64,000 nt of DNA, from NCBI GenBank assembly GCA_022648545.1, contig JALCMP010000002.1, positions 1 to 64,000 on the forward strand, read 5' to 3'. The stretch's first letter is position 1. Each line of letters starts with the position of its first letter. This DNA is from Bacteroidales bacterium (GTDB lineage: Bacteria; Bacteroidota; Bacteroidia; Bacteroidales; UBA932). The notes under the pieces are model-generated. The model was given only the letters and a program-made list of their open reading frames with translations, was not told the origin of the DNA and made no database searches. Position numbers and translations under genes: made by a program. This document shows positions 1 through 8,915 of this stretch, one piece after another.

Positions 1-172
1 TGTTTCCTCCGATTCCTTTGAAAGGAGAAAAAGAAAAGATTATATATACAGTAGACTCCATGGCGTTACCCAAACGACGTAAATGTAACTTATTTTAGAT
101 TTCTGCTATAAATCTGCTACATATATCCAAAATTTTTTATGTTTTTACTAATCAATGCTTTATAATATATAT
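1..172. repeat. Direct repeat copy A (~172 bp, may begin before the window)
   Basis: This stretch recurs at 1544-1715 in the same orientation with about 11 mismatches. Both copies are AT-rich and contain the phrase CAGTAGACT followed by an ATGGCnTTACCCAAA tract that opens only a 12-codon frame in this copy and is stopped after five codons in the other. Copy A runs directly into coding sequence of a truncated gene, so the repeat appears to have been pasted onto, or recombined into, that gene. Nothing else in it is recognised. Confidence 0.9.
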
Positions 173-797
173 TACTGAGACTCCAGAATCTGTTCGTAAT
201 GAAATTGGAGTTGAAATTGAGAAAATTATTTTTGAATATATTCCTGAGAATTTAGAACAGAATGTGTCATCTCTTTCTCACGAAAAACAGTTGGAAATGA
301 TATATTCGATTATGGAATGCATAAGCAAAAAAACAGGTCATTCCATATTAGATAAAGATCAAATAGAAATACGTCTACAAACCGCAATTTGTGAAATAAC
401 AAGAAAATTCTGTTGGGTTTATAGAGATTGGCAATCTGCAATAGGAGATGAAATGTTAGTATTACTTAATAATAGTTATAGATATTTTGATGTCATAGGT
501 TTTGCTGAATTTACAAAGAAAAAAGACGGAAATAGGTGGATAAAGAGAGTAGAAAGTTTATTTTCTAATTTAGATGTTTCAATTGGTAATAGATTTGATA
601 CCAGAGTTCGGCAAATAAAGGGAATCTATATTTCGCTTATTAGTCTAATTGAGACGTTAAATTCAAGTATAAATGATTATGAAGGAATTTCAAAGAACAG
701 TTTAGAAACTTTATCTGACTATAGGGATCAATTAACCAATAGTATGGGACTAAATAACGTTAAATCCAAGCAAAGAGGTGTAAGAAAAAATATTTAA
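171..797 (+). pseudogene. 3' fragment of an unknown protein gene, fused to the repeat
   Basis: The reading frame is open from about base 99 to the stop at 795-797, but protein-like sequence begins only where the direct repeat ends (~171): residues read TETPESVRNEIGVEIEK and continue without a plausible start codon. A GTG at 264 could start a 177-aa product, but it lies inside continuous coding sequence, so I read this as a gene that lost its 5' end at the repeat junction. The remaining ~200 residues are mostly helical and hydrophilic, ending in a basic tail (KSKQRGVRKN). I recognise no family. Confidence 0.6.
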
Positions 798-855
798 CGA
801 TTCTTTTTTCACATTAAGAAATATTTCAATTAACAAGGTGCATTTCTCCAAATAA

Positions 856-900
856 TTTGTTTATTCAAACAATAGTAGTTATCTTTGACGTTAGTAACGT
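856..900 (+). promoter_or_regulatory. higBA promoter with palindromic operator
   Basis: A Bacteroidetes -7 box TATCTTTG lies at 880-887 with a TTTG at 856-859 as a plausible -33 element (20-bp spacing). Directly after the -7 box is a perfect palindrome ACGTTA-G-TAACGT at 888-900, where transcription should start. Its position, 11 bp before the toxin ATG, fits an operator for the HigA antitoxin; binding by HigA is inference. Confidence 0.7.
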
Positions 901-911
901 AAAAGAGTGGT

Positions 912-1187
912 ATGATTGTTTCATTTGGCACAAAAGATACTGAAAAGATTTGGCAAGGTGAACGGGTAAGGAGAATACCTATTATGATACAACATATTGG
1001 GCGAAGAAAATTAAGGATGATAAACAACTCCCAAACTTTATCCGATCTTAGAATACCCCCGTCGAACAGACTCGAGAAATTACAAGGTTCGGATTTTTAC
1101 AGTATCAGAATCAATAACCAGTGGAGAATAGTTTTCAGGTGGATTGATAACAATGCACACGATATTGATATAATGGATTATCATTAA
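912..1187 (+). CDS. higB: HigB-type mRNA interferase toxin
   Basis: This 91-aa protein has the RelE/HigB fold signature of the plasmid-maintenance killer family: a short N-terminal strand (MIVSFGTKDTEKIW), a central helix ending in LRIPPSNRLEKLQG, and the terminal strands YSIRINNQWRIVFRW typical of ribosome-dependent RNases that cleave mRNA. It precedes higA by 17 bp in the toxin-first order characteristic of higBA. The putative operator just upstream indicates autoregulation by the toxin-antitoxin complex. The module sits between two 172-bp direct repeats, so loss of the segment by recombination would expose the cell to free toxin. All core segments look intact. Confidence 0.9.
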   Translation: MIVSFGTKDTEKIWQGERVRRIPIMIQHIGRRKLRMINNSQTLSDLRIPPSNRLEKLQGSDFYSIRINNQWRIVFRWIDNNAHDIDIMDYH

Positions 1188-1204
1188 AAATACAGGAGGT
1201 TAAA

Positions 1205-1507
1205 ATGGCAAGATTGGCAAATATTCATCCCGGAGAAATATTACTCGAAGAGTTTCTGCATCCTCTTGGAATAACGGCATACAAACTATCAAAGGATACA
1301 AATATACCGCAGACCCGTATTTCCCAGATCATAAAAGGCAAACGCAGGATAACTGCAGATACGGCATTAAGGTTTGCTTCCTATTTCGGTACGACGGCAA
1401 AATTCTGGCTTGGTTTGCAGAATGATTTCGATATCGAAGAAGAACAGGAAAACAAGGAAGATGTTTTTATGGAGATAAAACAGAAAGCACCACAGCAGGC
1501 AATATGA
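1205..1507 (+). CDS. higA: HigA-type antitoxin, XRE-family DNA-binding protein
   Basis: This 100-aa protein begins MARLANIHPGEILLEEFL, the hallmark of HigA antitoxins, followed by an XRE helix-turn-helix (ITAYKLSKDTNIPQTRISQII, about residues 23-43) and an acidic C-terminus. It should neutralise HigB and repress the operon. An unusually good Shine-Dalgarno for this phylum, CAGGAGGT, sits 7 bp before the ATG, which may raise antitoxin translation relative to toxin; that ratio effect is inference. The gene is complete. Confidence 0.92.
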   Translation: MARLANIHPGEILLEEFLHPLGITAYKLSKDTNIPQTRISQIIKGKRRITADTALRFASYFGTTAKFWLGLQNDFDIEEEQENKEDVFMEIKQKAPQQAI

Positions 1508-1543
1508 AATTATAAAGATTAAAAACATTTCCTCCAATTCCCA

Positions 1544-1715
1544 TGTTTCCTCCGATTCCTTTGAAAGGAGAAAAAGAAAATATTATATACACAGTAGACT
1601 ATATGGCATTACCCAAATGACGTAAATGTAACTTATTTTATATTTCTGCTATAAATCTGCTATATATATCCAAAATGTTTTATATTTTTACTAATCAATA
1701 CTTTATAATATATAT
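1544..1715. repeat. Direct repeat copy B (~172 bp)
   Basis: This is the second copy of the sequence at 1-172, in the same orientation and 1543 bp downstream. The two copies bracket the gene fragment and higBA. The remaining part of 1508-1940 is AT-rich noncoding DNA holding this repeat, a short pentamer tract and a terminator hairpin. Confidence 0.9.
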
Positions 1716-1795
1716 CTATTTATTTTATATATGTATCATATTTGTACCATAAATATATAAACAAGTGATTATCAGTATAGATTATTTTTGAAGAA

Positions 1796-1815
1796 GTAAA
1801 GTAAAGTAAAGTAAA
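1796..1815. repeat. GTAAA pentamer tract (4 copies)
   Basis: Four perfect GTAAA units are followed by a degenerate TTAAA. It lies in noncoding DNA just upstream of a terminator-like hairpin, so changes in copy number would not affect a reading frame. Confidence 0.8.
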
Positions 1816-1832
1816 TTAAATAGATAGATGCT

Positions 1833-1869
1833 AACCCGCTGCAGACTTAGTGCCTGCGGCGGGTTTTTT
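1833..1869 (+). terminator. Rho-independent terminator
   Basis: AACCCGC at 1833-1839 pairs with GCGGGTT, with an inner GCAG/CTGC extension, and is followed by a run of six T. There is no gene on the + strand close upstream other than higBA 330 bp away, so it may belong to a lost gene or to read-through from higBA. Confidence 0.7.
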
Positions 1870-1940
1870 ATTAGAAGAGTCTGACGAGATTGTGGTTTAT
1901 AAAGGTAATTCTTATACCATTTGTAAAGTAGGCACAGGAC

Positions 1941-2927
1941 TCACCATGATAGTATATTTACTGTATAATCACACAAAAAAAGAGGAATATTTATAATCTC
2001 ACCATCTTTCGATAAATTTTTTATTGAATATCTTATTTTATATTTGGGATGAAATAAATCGCCATATACTTTCAAACTTTTTCCCCGGACATTCGAACCG
2101 GATTTTACTTCTATAGGAATAATATCTTCCCCATACTGCAATAAGAAATCCACTTCTGCATTTCTTTTCGACGTCCAATATCTTAAAGGGACATCAAATT
2201 GAGAAGACAGACTTTGCAACACAAAATTTTCAGCACATGCCCCCTTGAATTCAACATAATTTTCATTAGGGGACAATATCACTGATGCCGGCATCTCTGA
2301 TAAAGAGCGAAGCACCCCTATATCACACAAATAAATTTTGAAAGCATTCAAATCATCATAAGCCTTCAACGGCAATTTAGGCACTCTATTCAATGCAACG
2401 GAATAGATCAAACCGGCCTGCTTTAACCACAACAAAGCATCTTCATATTCTCTGGCTCTGGCCCCTGACCTTACCAATTGATAAATAAACTTTTTATTTT
2501 CCCGGGCAAGCTGAGAAGGCAAGGAAGTCCAAATATGAGAAAGTTTCGGAATTAATGAAGAAGCAGGATGTTTAGAAAAATCTAATCTGTAATCACTTAT
2601 TATTCCATGTAATACAAGATCTACATTACCTGAATCTTTTTCTTCCAACATTATTTTAGCCGCAGATGGCATCCCTCCGCAAATCAAATATTTTAGGAAA
2701 CTATCATAAATCCGATTAAAAAAGATATCCGGTAGAGGCTTCACTTGCTTCAATGTTTCAAGATATTCATACATATCAACATCTGCGGAACGTAAGAATT
2801 CTTTGAATGTCAAAGGATAAAGTTTCATATGATCCACCTTCCCAACCGGAAAAGAATCTCCACGAACCATACTAACCCCTAAAAGCGAACCGGCACACAC
2901 AACAGCATATTTTGTGATAAATATCAC
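1941..2927 (-). pseudogene. 5'-truncated AAA ATPase with DUF4143-type C-terminus
   Basis: The 328 residues match the C-terminal two thirds of the archaeal-type AAA ATPases that end in a DUF4143 nuclease-like domain: sensor-1-like strand (VVCAGSLLGVSM, near the start), GKVDHMKLYPLTFKEFL, and a PD-(D/E)XK-like tail (EVDFLL...PIEVKSG, about residues 259-279). The N-terminal P-loop and Walker B region, roughly 100 residues, are missing; the first in-frame start is a GTG inside what should be the ATPase core. Without the P-loop the protein cannot hydrolyse ATP, so I call it a remnant. Another family member is present as a complementary N-terminal fragment near 28.5 kb. Confidence 0.8.
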
Positions 2928-3097
2928 ACTTTACACGGGGTAATATGTGAAATATCATTTACACAAAGTTTGGATTTTCTTTGTTGTTTTATAAACCCAA
3001 TATGCCCCATATCCAATGCTATTCCCATTTCAAAATACACCCCATGATTATAATTGCATCCAAAAGCAAACGTTATAGTTAATATAAATATTCTTAA

Positions 3098-4994
3098 TTA
3101 TTCCTTTACACACCGAACAGAAAATCCGTGAGCACGACTATCATTGGAAGATGCGCCAATATCGCCACTGTAGAAAAACAGGCGATAAGAATACTTAGAA
3201 GCCATAGAAATAGATGCGGACCAATAAAGTGAATGGGAGCCAATGCGGGAAAACGCCCCCAAAATACAATCCCAATATCCGGCCGCCGGATAAAATGTTT
3301 TTCCTGTAGGATTAGTATTATCGGCTCCACCCCATAAAGCATCATTTTGGTATTGCCTGTTATCAGAAATTGTATACCAGTCATACCCTATGTTATTGCC
3401 TCTTATTCCAAAATAAAATATCATTGGATTTTTTATTGAATTCTTAAGATTTAGTATTCTGTCACTTGTAGTAGCAACAGCAGGTTTATGTTTTATTCCT
3501 GTTCCGGATGTTCCACTTTCTTCCGTAAGAACTGTTCCGTTAGCATTATATCGGTAAACTTGTATAAACATCATTTTCTGATAAATAATAATTACTTGCT
3601 CCCGGGAATGGATCTTTTCTACCCCACTGATATAGTAGCCCCATTATCGTTACAGTTGCCGGAGTCGTTGACGTTGCTCCCAAATTCCTGTCCATCCATA
3701 TATAGCTGCCGTTTGCATTTGCTATTGTGTATATGTCTCCGTTTTTTATGGGAGAGATATCAGGGTCATAATCCGTAACCCAAATATGCCAACTCCACAG
3801 AATATCGCCCGTTTGGTTCTCTCCCGAATATGCAGCAATTACGGCAGTCCCGGTTTGAGTAGCATTATACGCAGTGATTTGAACCGCCTGATTTTCACTT
3901 GTAAAACCGTTAAGCGAAATAAGATCCGGAGAAGTTTCCCATAGTATCCCGACAGATGATGCCGTATGGTTTACATCCAGTCCGGTACCTGCCTCAGCTT
4001 CTGAATTACCATTCCCCTTCACATTCACCGGAATAATCAGACTATTCCCTGGTGCGATCATGTAGCAATTAGCTGTATTCGTAACCTCAACCGCCGAGCT
4101 CTTTATGGTTACATCGAAAGTATACTGGGTACCGGCAAGCAAACCAAATGCAGAAGCATCATCAACCGTTCCGATTATATCTTCCCCGTCTATAGTAAAC
4201 GTAAACTTAAGGCTTCCGCTCAATGCCGTATTGTTCGGAACCATCAATATATATACAGGAGAAGTACTTCCCGAAGCAATACCACTGATTCCTACATCGC
4301 TTATAGTTACAGTTCCTTTATCTCCGTCCGAAGGGACGCCGACTTTCCCCGTAAACAGATTATACGTATCGGATGAAATAACACCGGGGTTTTCAATCTT
4401 TATCTTACTTATCGCACAGGCTCCGTCGTATGATACATCTCTGGTAAATCTGAATACAAACCGTGAATAAATATACTTAAGATTAAACGATACCGGCGAT
4501 CCGCCGGCAGCGGAGACGTCGTTCTTCTGACAACATAAATCTTTGTCCTCCGAGTAAAGCCGGGATGTAAGCGTAACATTACCGTCCGAACCTACCGAAC
4601 TATCATACGGATAATAAGCACGCAATTTGGCAAGACTCTTAGTCAGATATATCTGTTTCCTATTGTCCGAAGGGCTCCAGCTCGTTCCCGACGAATTACC
4701 GGAGGAATATTTTATATTGTCTGCGGTACCTGAATAACAGGAACCTGCCATACGGAACACTCCGATGCTTTTGCCGGTCCAATTCCAGTCTCCCGACTTT
4801 GTCCACGACGATGCAGAACTGCCGCCGGTCGCGACATTGAGTGAGACCTCACCAATCTGCAAGGGAACCAGTGTCTCTTCTTCAGCATTGCCGTTATCTT
4901 CCTTCTTGCATCCTGAAAAAAGAAGAATACCTACAACAAATACGAAAACCATAAAAGTTCCCGTAAATTCTTTCCGTTCTATTTCTATTTCCAT
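3098..4994 (-). pseudogene. Fimbrillin-family lipoprotein with FISUMP/lectin-like C-terminus, frameshifted
   Basis: This is a damaged paralogue of the intact gene at 51346-53397. It starts MEIEIERKEF and has a lipoprotein signal (VVGILLFSGCKK), an Mfa-like fimbrillin domain, then WMDRNLGA and QWGRKDPFPGA typical of FISUMP-type domains, and the terminal GFSVRCVKE. Two lesions are visible against the intact copy. First, 2 bp (TA) are missing in the tract coding for PIYN (near 3555), which stops the frame after SLPI; the rest continues in another frame from 3574 downwards. Second, about 43 codons are deleted in frame between NPTGKT and FYPAAGY. An upstream GTG at 5048 would add 18 residues but is less likely than the ATG at 4994. 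The first frame could still make a truncated ~480-aa lipoprotein. Confidence 0.85.
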
Positions 4995-5118
4995 TTCTTT
5001 TAATTCTTTATTTACAATATTTACCGAGCAAGACACAAAAATCCTCACCGGGGATCTCTTCCTATGTGATTTCAGACAAGAAAACCGTACCTTTACGGTC
5101 GTTTGATTTAATAAACAG

Positions 5119-5389
5119 ATATATGCGTTCCATAGGCCTGCGTAGTTTTTAAAGCTTGAAGTTTAAAACACGAAAAGAGCGTGAGAAGCGTTTATTCGTC
5201 TTAGAGGTACAACCACGCACCCACAGATACAAATAAGCACAACCCACGCTCAAGCGCAGGCGTTTCAATTGCTTATTGCTTTGTACCTGTTTTGAAAGTG
5301 GTTGTTTTCTAAGACAAAGACAATAGCTAAAAACGCTAATTTTCTATTATGTCATCAAGGGGAAATATTCTGGTTTCCACCCGATAACG
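5119..5389 (-). ncRNA. Structured leader RNA element, copy 1
   Basis: Read on the minus strand, this ~270-nt segment matches 50911-51177 and lies between a -7 box and the fimbrillin gene in both places. It folds into a long hairpin: outer arms at 5308-5315 and 5198-5205 (GTCTTAGA/TCTAAGAC), then 5298-5305 with 5209-5216, then arms around 5280-5290 and 5223-5233. Where the two copies differ in the arms, the partner base changes too, so the structure is conserved rather than the sequence. Whether it acts as a 5' UTR switch or a separate small RNA is not shown. Confidence 0.7.
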
Positions 5390-5397
5390 CAAATGTA
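5390..5397 (-). promoter_or_regulatory. -7 box TACATTTG for the structured leader/fimbrillin copy 1
   Basis: On the minus strand the box TACATTTG sits just before the leader, and the flanking sequence to about 5420 (TTTACATAA further upstream) is shared with the second copy at 50881-50910, which supports a real promoter. Confidence 0.7.
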
Positions 5398-5423
5398 TAT
5401 AAAGTTTTGATTATGTAAAACAA

Positions 5424-7169
5424 TCAACTGGCAAAATGACGATAGAAGCATGACATCACCCTGTTCACTTCCCTTGGAATGATAACCATGTTCAATGCGT
5501 TTTCTTCTACGTCCCAGCCGTAAACAAACGGATTTTTCATTAATACGGCATCATTGGCCGGAATACTGTCGCGATTCCTCAATTTTGATATTACGACATC
5601 ATATTTTGAGGTTCCTTCAACTTCCCGCGCCGCTTCAAAATATTGTAAAGCTTCGTCATACTTTTCTATTTTGAAATTACAAACGGCCAATATACGGAAC
5701 AGGGAAACCTTTGTACCGAAAACGGTATCGACATCAGGAAAATAAAGATTGTATTTAAGATAGTCTTCAGCAGTTCTTATAAACGATTTAATTTTATCGG
5801 CATCTTCAAACCAGGAGTCATCGAGAGAATATTTAAGGAAAACAGTATCTTCATTTATCAAACTCTTGCGCATCCACATCATTCCGGGAACAATAACCCA
5901 GACTGCAGGAAATTTTATTCCGGGATGCTGTACATCAATTACAATCAATTCCTCGTTTTCCTTTTTCAGCAAATCAGTAAAATAGTCTACATCATCACGG
6001 AAATCGGAATTACGCGGAAAGGATTTACGGAGATATTCAAATGACACCATCGGGGCATCACCGTCCAGAAGAAAGGATAAATCCCTGTCCGTAAGATAAC
6101 TGCGGAATTCACTATTATGAATTGAAACAGCCTTCCCATATGTCTTTTTCATATTAAGAACCCAGTGCTTCCATATTATATCGGGTCCGGAGTTTATGAA
6201 AAGCTTTTCAGGAGGATCGGGAGTTTGCCGTCTTTCGGTCAAACATCTCAGAACAGCTTCCGTAAGATTCAGAGCAGCCCCTGCGTTTACCTGGCAATAG
6301 AATATATCCTTTTTCAGCCTATTATCAGTCTTTTCCAGATTATGGTCTATAAGAATAACCCCCACAACAGGAAATTTTCCGCCAAGAGAAAAATCTTTTA
6401 TGATTACGTCTATATTGTTTTTATTGTAAAATGATATCTGATCTTTTATATCCCGACAGGATATCGTATCCGGATCGATTGTAGGAACAGAAATATGGTC
6501 ATACATTATTTTAAAATAGCAGTAACGCTCTATTACCTCCGATAGACCCTGCGTTATAGCTTCTTCCAATGTGTTTCCCGATGCCGTTCCGTTTGTCCCT
6601 CCTATTTTGGAAACGAATTTTACCGGAATCTTCACTTTTTCATTATTTGTTAAAGAATATCCGGTTACCCAGTGAAACTTTGCAATATCCGATTTCAACA
6701 AAATTTTTCTGTCTTCATCTTGACGGATATCTATTGGAATAAATTGTTCCGGATAAATCTTACGCAAGCCATCATCAATATCTTTATAACTATACCCTTT
6801 TAGAAAAGTATAATTCCTTATTTTATAAAAAAGATCTTCATCAAAATTAACATTGGAAAACAAATCCTTTCTTTTAGGCAAATGTGTTAATTTTAAAAAA
6901 AAGCCTCCCGATGAAATACGTTCTGCAGCCTCTGCATAAGCGCTGGCTTTTGATAAAACGGGGGTCGTTCCTTTGCCAAAACTGTAAAAGGGAGACCTGC
7001 TTACAATACATCTGCCGCTAAAGACGCCAAGACCCGTAATCCTTTTAAAAGGGTTATATTTGAGATCAAGTCCTATTACGGAGATTCCTTCTTCTATTCT
7101 CTTTATCGTATTTTCCGGAATATCAGATTTGTAATTATTAAAGACCTTGGGGGAATTTTTTAATATCAT
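5424..7169 (-). CDS. YcaO-domain protein (RiPP backbone-modifying enzyme)
   Basis: This 581-aa protein has the ATP-binding signatures of YcaO enzymes: GKGTTPVLSKASAYAEAAER at residues 65-84 and NGTASGNTLEEAI followed by EVIERYC at about 193-217, plus NAGAALNLTEAVLRCLTERR. YcaO proteins activate peptide amide carbonyls with ATP to make azolines, thioamides or amidines. The C-terminal third contains a TPR-like segment (FKIEKYDEALQYFEAAREVEG). No ThiF/E1-like or flavin dehydrogenase partner is nearby, so classic azoline formation is not indicated. It diverges from the 42-aa lasso-type precursor at 7258 across an 88-bp intergenic region, which suggests a shared pathway. Start: ATG at 7169, with no upstream alternative. 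Confidence 0.85.
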   Translation of the reverse strand: MILKNSPKVFNNYKSDIPENTIKRIEEGISVIGLDLKYNPFKRITGLGVFSGRCIVSRSPFYSFGKGTTPVLSKASAYAEAAERISSGGFFLKLTHLPKRKDLFSNVNFDEDLFYKIRNYTFLKGYSYKDIDDGLRKIYPEQFIPIDIRQDEDRKILLKSDIAKFHWVTGYSLTNNEKVKIPVKFVSKIGGTNGTASGNTLEEAITQGLSEVIERYCYFKIMYDHISVPTIDPDTISCRDIKDQISFYNKNNIDVIIKDFSLGGKFPVVGVILIDHNLEKTDNRLKKDIFYCQVNAGAALNLTEAVLRCLTERRQTPDPPEKLFINSGPDIIWKHWVLNMKKTYGKAVSIHNSEFRSYLTDRDLSFLLDGDAPMVSFEYLRKSFPRNSDFRDDVDYFTDLLKKENEELIVIDVQHPGIKFPAVWVIVPGMMWMRKSLINEDTVFLKYSLDDSWFEDADKIKSFIRTAEDYLKYNLYFPDVDTVFGTKVSLFRILAVCNFKIEKYDEALQYFEAAREVEGTSKYDVVISKLRNRDSIPANDAVLMKNPFVYGWDVEENALNMVIIPREVNRVMSCFYRHFAS

Positions 7170-7208
7170 AAAAAGATTTATTTTATTTCGACAAAAATAA
7201 AATATTTT

Positions 7209-7216
7209 TATCTTTG
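7209..7216 (+). promoter_or_regulatory. -7 box TATCTTTG of the precursor gene
   Basis: A consensus TAnnTTTG box lies 41 bp before the precursor ATG, in the divergent region between it and the YcaO gene. No clear -33 element is seen. Confidence 0.65.
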
Positions 7217-7257
7217 TAAAGATAAATTTCGTATTTACAATAAAAACTATTTAACCT

Positions 7258-7386
7258 ATGAAAGCAAAAGAAAACAGCACAGAGTTGTGGACAACTCCCG
7301 AGATAAAGATAATTTCCGTTGATGAAACAATGTCTGGTTCCGGTACTAAGAATATGGATGCATTTAATTCATATGAAGAAAGTTAA
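7258..7386 (+). CDS. Lasso-peptide-type precursor 1 (42 aa)
   Basis: A 42-codon gene with leader MKAKENSTELWTTPE and a predicted core SGSGTKNMDAFNSYEES. Lasso precursors carry Thr at -2 of the core and an Asp/Glu at ring position 8 or 9; here Thr(-2)-Met(-1) precedes Ser1 and Asp is residue 9, giving a possible 9-residue macrolactam ring. The core resembles the known lasso peptide paeninodin (AGPGTSTPDAF as I recall it): G2, G4, T5, D9, A10 and F11 agree. It ends in Ser, the residue phosphorylated in paeninodin. A second 42-aa precursor with the same MK.K...W.TPE leader lies at 49569. It is followed by a hairpin and then the acyltransferase genes. Exact cleavage and ring sites are inference. 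Confidence 0.85.
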   Translation: MKAKENSTELWTTPEIKIISVDETMSGSGTKNMDAFNSYEES

Positions 7387-7409
7387 TATTCACAATTAGA
7401 ATTCAATAT

Positions 7410-7440
7410 AGCACGCCTTAAAAAGACGTGCTTTTATTTT
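7410..7440 (+). terminator. Hairpin terminator after precursor 1
   Basis: AGCACG pairs with CGTGCT around an 11-nt loop and is followed by TTTTATTTT. It lies 23 bp after the precursor stop and 24 bp before the MBOAT gene, so it probably lets most transcripts end after the precursor and some continue, the usual way RiPP precursors are over-expressed relative to enzymes. Confidence 0.65.
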
Positions 7441-7463
7441 AAGACCTTCTTTCATTTTAATAT

Positions 7464-8915
7464 ATGCTTTTTAATTCCATTGACTTCGCATTTTTTTTGC
7501 CTGTCGTTTTTACTCTCTACTGGTTACTTTCAAATAAAAAATTAAAACTGCAGAATTTACTTGTAGTAATTGCAAGTTATGTTTTCTACGGATGGTGGGA
7601 CTGGCGCTTTCTTTTTTTAATGTTCTTTAGTACGATCGTCGATTATTCGGTAGGGCTCGGACTGATGAATCAGGAAAAACAGAAGAAACGCAAGCTGTTA
7701 TTATTTATCAGCATTTTAACCAATCTGGGACTTCTGGGATTTTTCAAGTATTATAATTTTTTCATAGAAAATTTCTGCACGGCATTTACTCTTTTGGGTA
7801 TGCCGATAAAAAACGTACATACTCTTAATATAGTTTTGCCGTTAGGGATAAGCTTTTATACTTTTCAAACATTAAGCTACAGCATTGACGTGTACAGGCG
7901 CAACCTCAAACCCACAAAAGATTTTATTGCTTTTGCCGGGTTCGTGAGTTTTTTCCCCCAGCTGGTAGCCGGACCTATAGAAAAAGCAAGCCATTTGCTT
8001 CCGCAGTTCTTAAAAAAACGATCTTTAGATTATTCTAAAGCATCCGACGGGATGCGGCAAATACTTTGGGGATTATTTAAGAAAGTAGTTATTGCAGATA
8101 ACTGCGCCGTATTTGTTGATAATATTTTTGCAAACAATCCAACATTTAACGGAAGCAGTTTAGCCGCAGGAGCAATTTTGTTTTCCATACAGGTATATTG
8201 CGACTTTTCCGGATATTCGGACATAGCGATAGGAACAGCACGCCTTTTCGGATTTGAATTGATGCAAAACTTCGCCTTTCCGTTTTTTTCAAGAAATATT
8301 GCGGAATTTTACCGGAGATGGCATATATCGCTTTTCAAATGGTTTAAGGATTATGTTTATATACCGCTCGGGGGGAACAGATGCAGCAAATTCAAGCACA
8401 TAAGAAATGTATTCATCGTTTTTATCATATGCGGATTATGGCACGGAGCCGGCTGGACATATCTTATGTGGGGAGTAATAAGTTCAATTTATTTTCTGCC
8501 TCTGCTGCTCGGGAGGAAAAAGAAAAAATATACAGATATAGTTGCAAAAGATAAAGTGTTCCCTTCCATCAAAGAGGTCATATCAATGTTCTCTACATTC
8601 TGTTTGTTTACGTTCTCGTGTATTTTTCTCAGGGCGGAAAACATAAATCAGGCATTCAGCTATATAAAAGGCCTTCTCTCAACATCTTTTTTCGAAAAGC
8701 CGGGATTCGGAGGCGGAGAGAAATTAAGAGAAATTATTCCTATTATTATTGTCTTTTTTATAATTGAATGGATAGGACGCAAAAATAAATATGCTATAGA
8801 AACGTTCGGATTAAAATGGCCTCGTCCGCTTAGATGGACATTTTATACAGCCATAATAATAATAAGTATGCTGCTTGCGGGGGAAGGCAAACAATTCGTT
8901 TATTTTCAGTTTTAA
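7464..8915 (+). CDS. MBOAT-family O-acyltransferase (AlgI/DltB-like)
   Basis: This 483-aa integral membrane protein has the MBOAT layout: an N-terminal membrane block (FFLPVVFTLYWLLS), the conserved FFPQLVAGPIEKA and FYRRWHISLFKWFKDYVYIPLGGNR region, and the invariant catalytic His at about residue 327 in GLWHGAGW. Such proteins pass an acyl group, usually acetyl, across the inner membrane to a partner that acylates polysaccharides or other periplasmic substrates. It is followed after 2 bp by an SGNH-like protein, the expected partner. Its place directly after a lasso-type precursor raises the possibility that the peptide or a surface polymer linked to its export is acylated, which is inference. 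Confidence 0.88.
   Translation: MLFNSIDFAFFLPVVFTLYWLLSNKKLKLQNLLVVIASYVFYGWWDWRFLFLMFFSTIVDYSVGLGLMNQEKQKKRKLLLFISILTNLGLLGFFKYYNFFIENFCTAFTLLGMPIKNVHTLNIVLPLGISFYTFQTLSYSIDVYRRNLKPTKDFIAFAGFVSFFPQLVAGPIEKASHLLPQFLKKRSLDYSKASDGMRQILWGLFKKVVIADNCAVFVDNIFANNPTFNGSSLAAGAILFSIQVYCDFSGYSDIAIGTARLFGFELMQNFAFPFFSRNIAEFYRRWHISLFKWFKDYVYIPLGGNRCSKFKHIRNVFIVFIICGLWHGAGWTYLMWGVISSIYFLPLLLGRKKKKYTDIVAKDKVFPSIKEVISMFSTFCLFTFSCIFLRAENINQAFSYIKGLLSTSFFEKPGFGGGEKLREIIPIIIVFFIIEWIGRKNKYAIETFGLKWPRPLRWTFYTAIIIISMLLAGEGKQFVYFQF

Noticed and set aside
1880-1990. A short frame reading SDEIVVYKGNSYTICKVGTGL on the plus strand
   Set aside because: It looks protein-like but has no start codon, no length and no partner; too weak to call a gene fragment.
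4105-4470. A 121-codon frame opposite the fimbrillin pseudogene
   Set aside because: It is the antisense shadow of a real coding region and shows no family features.
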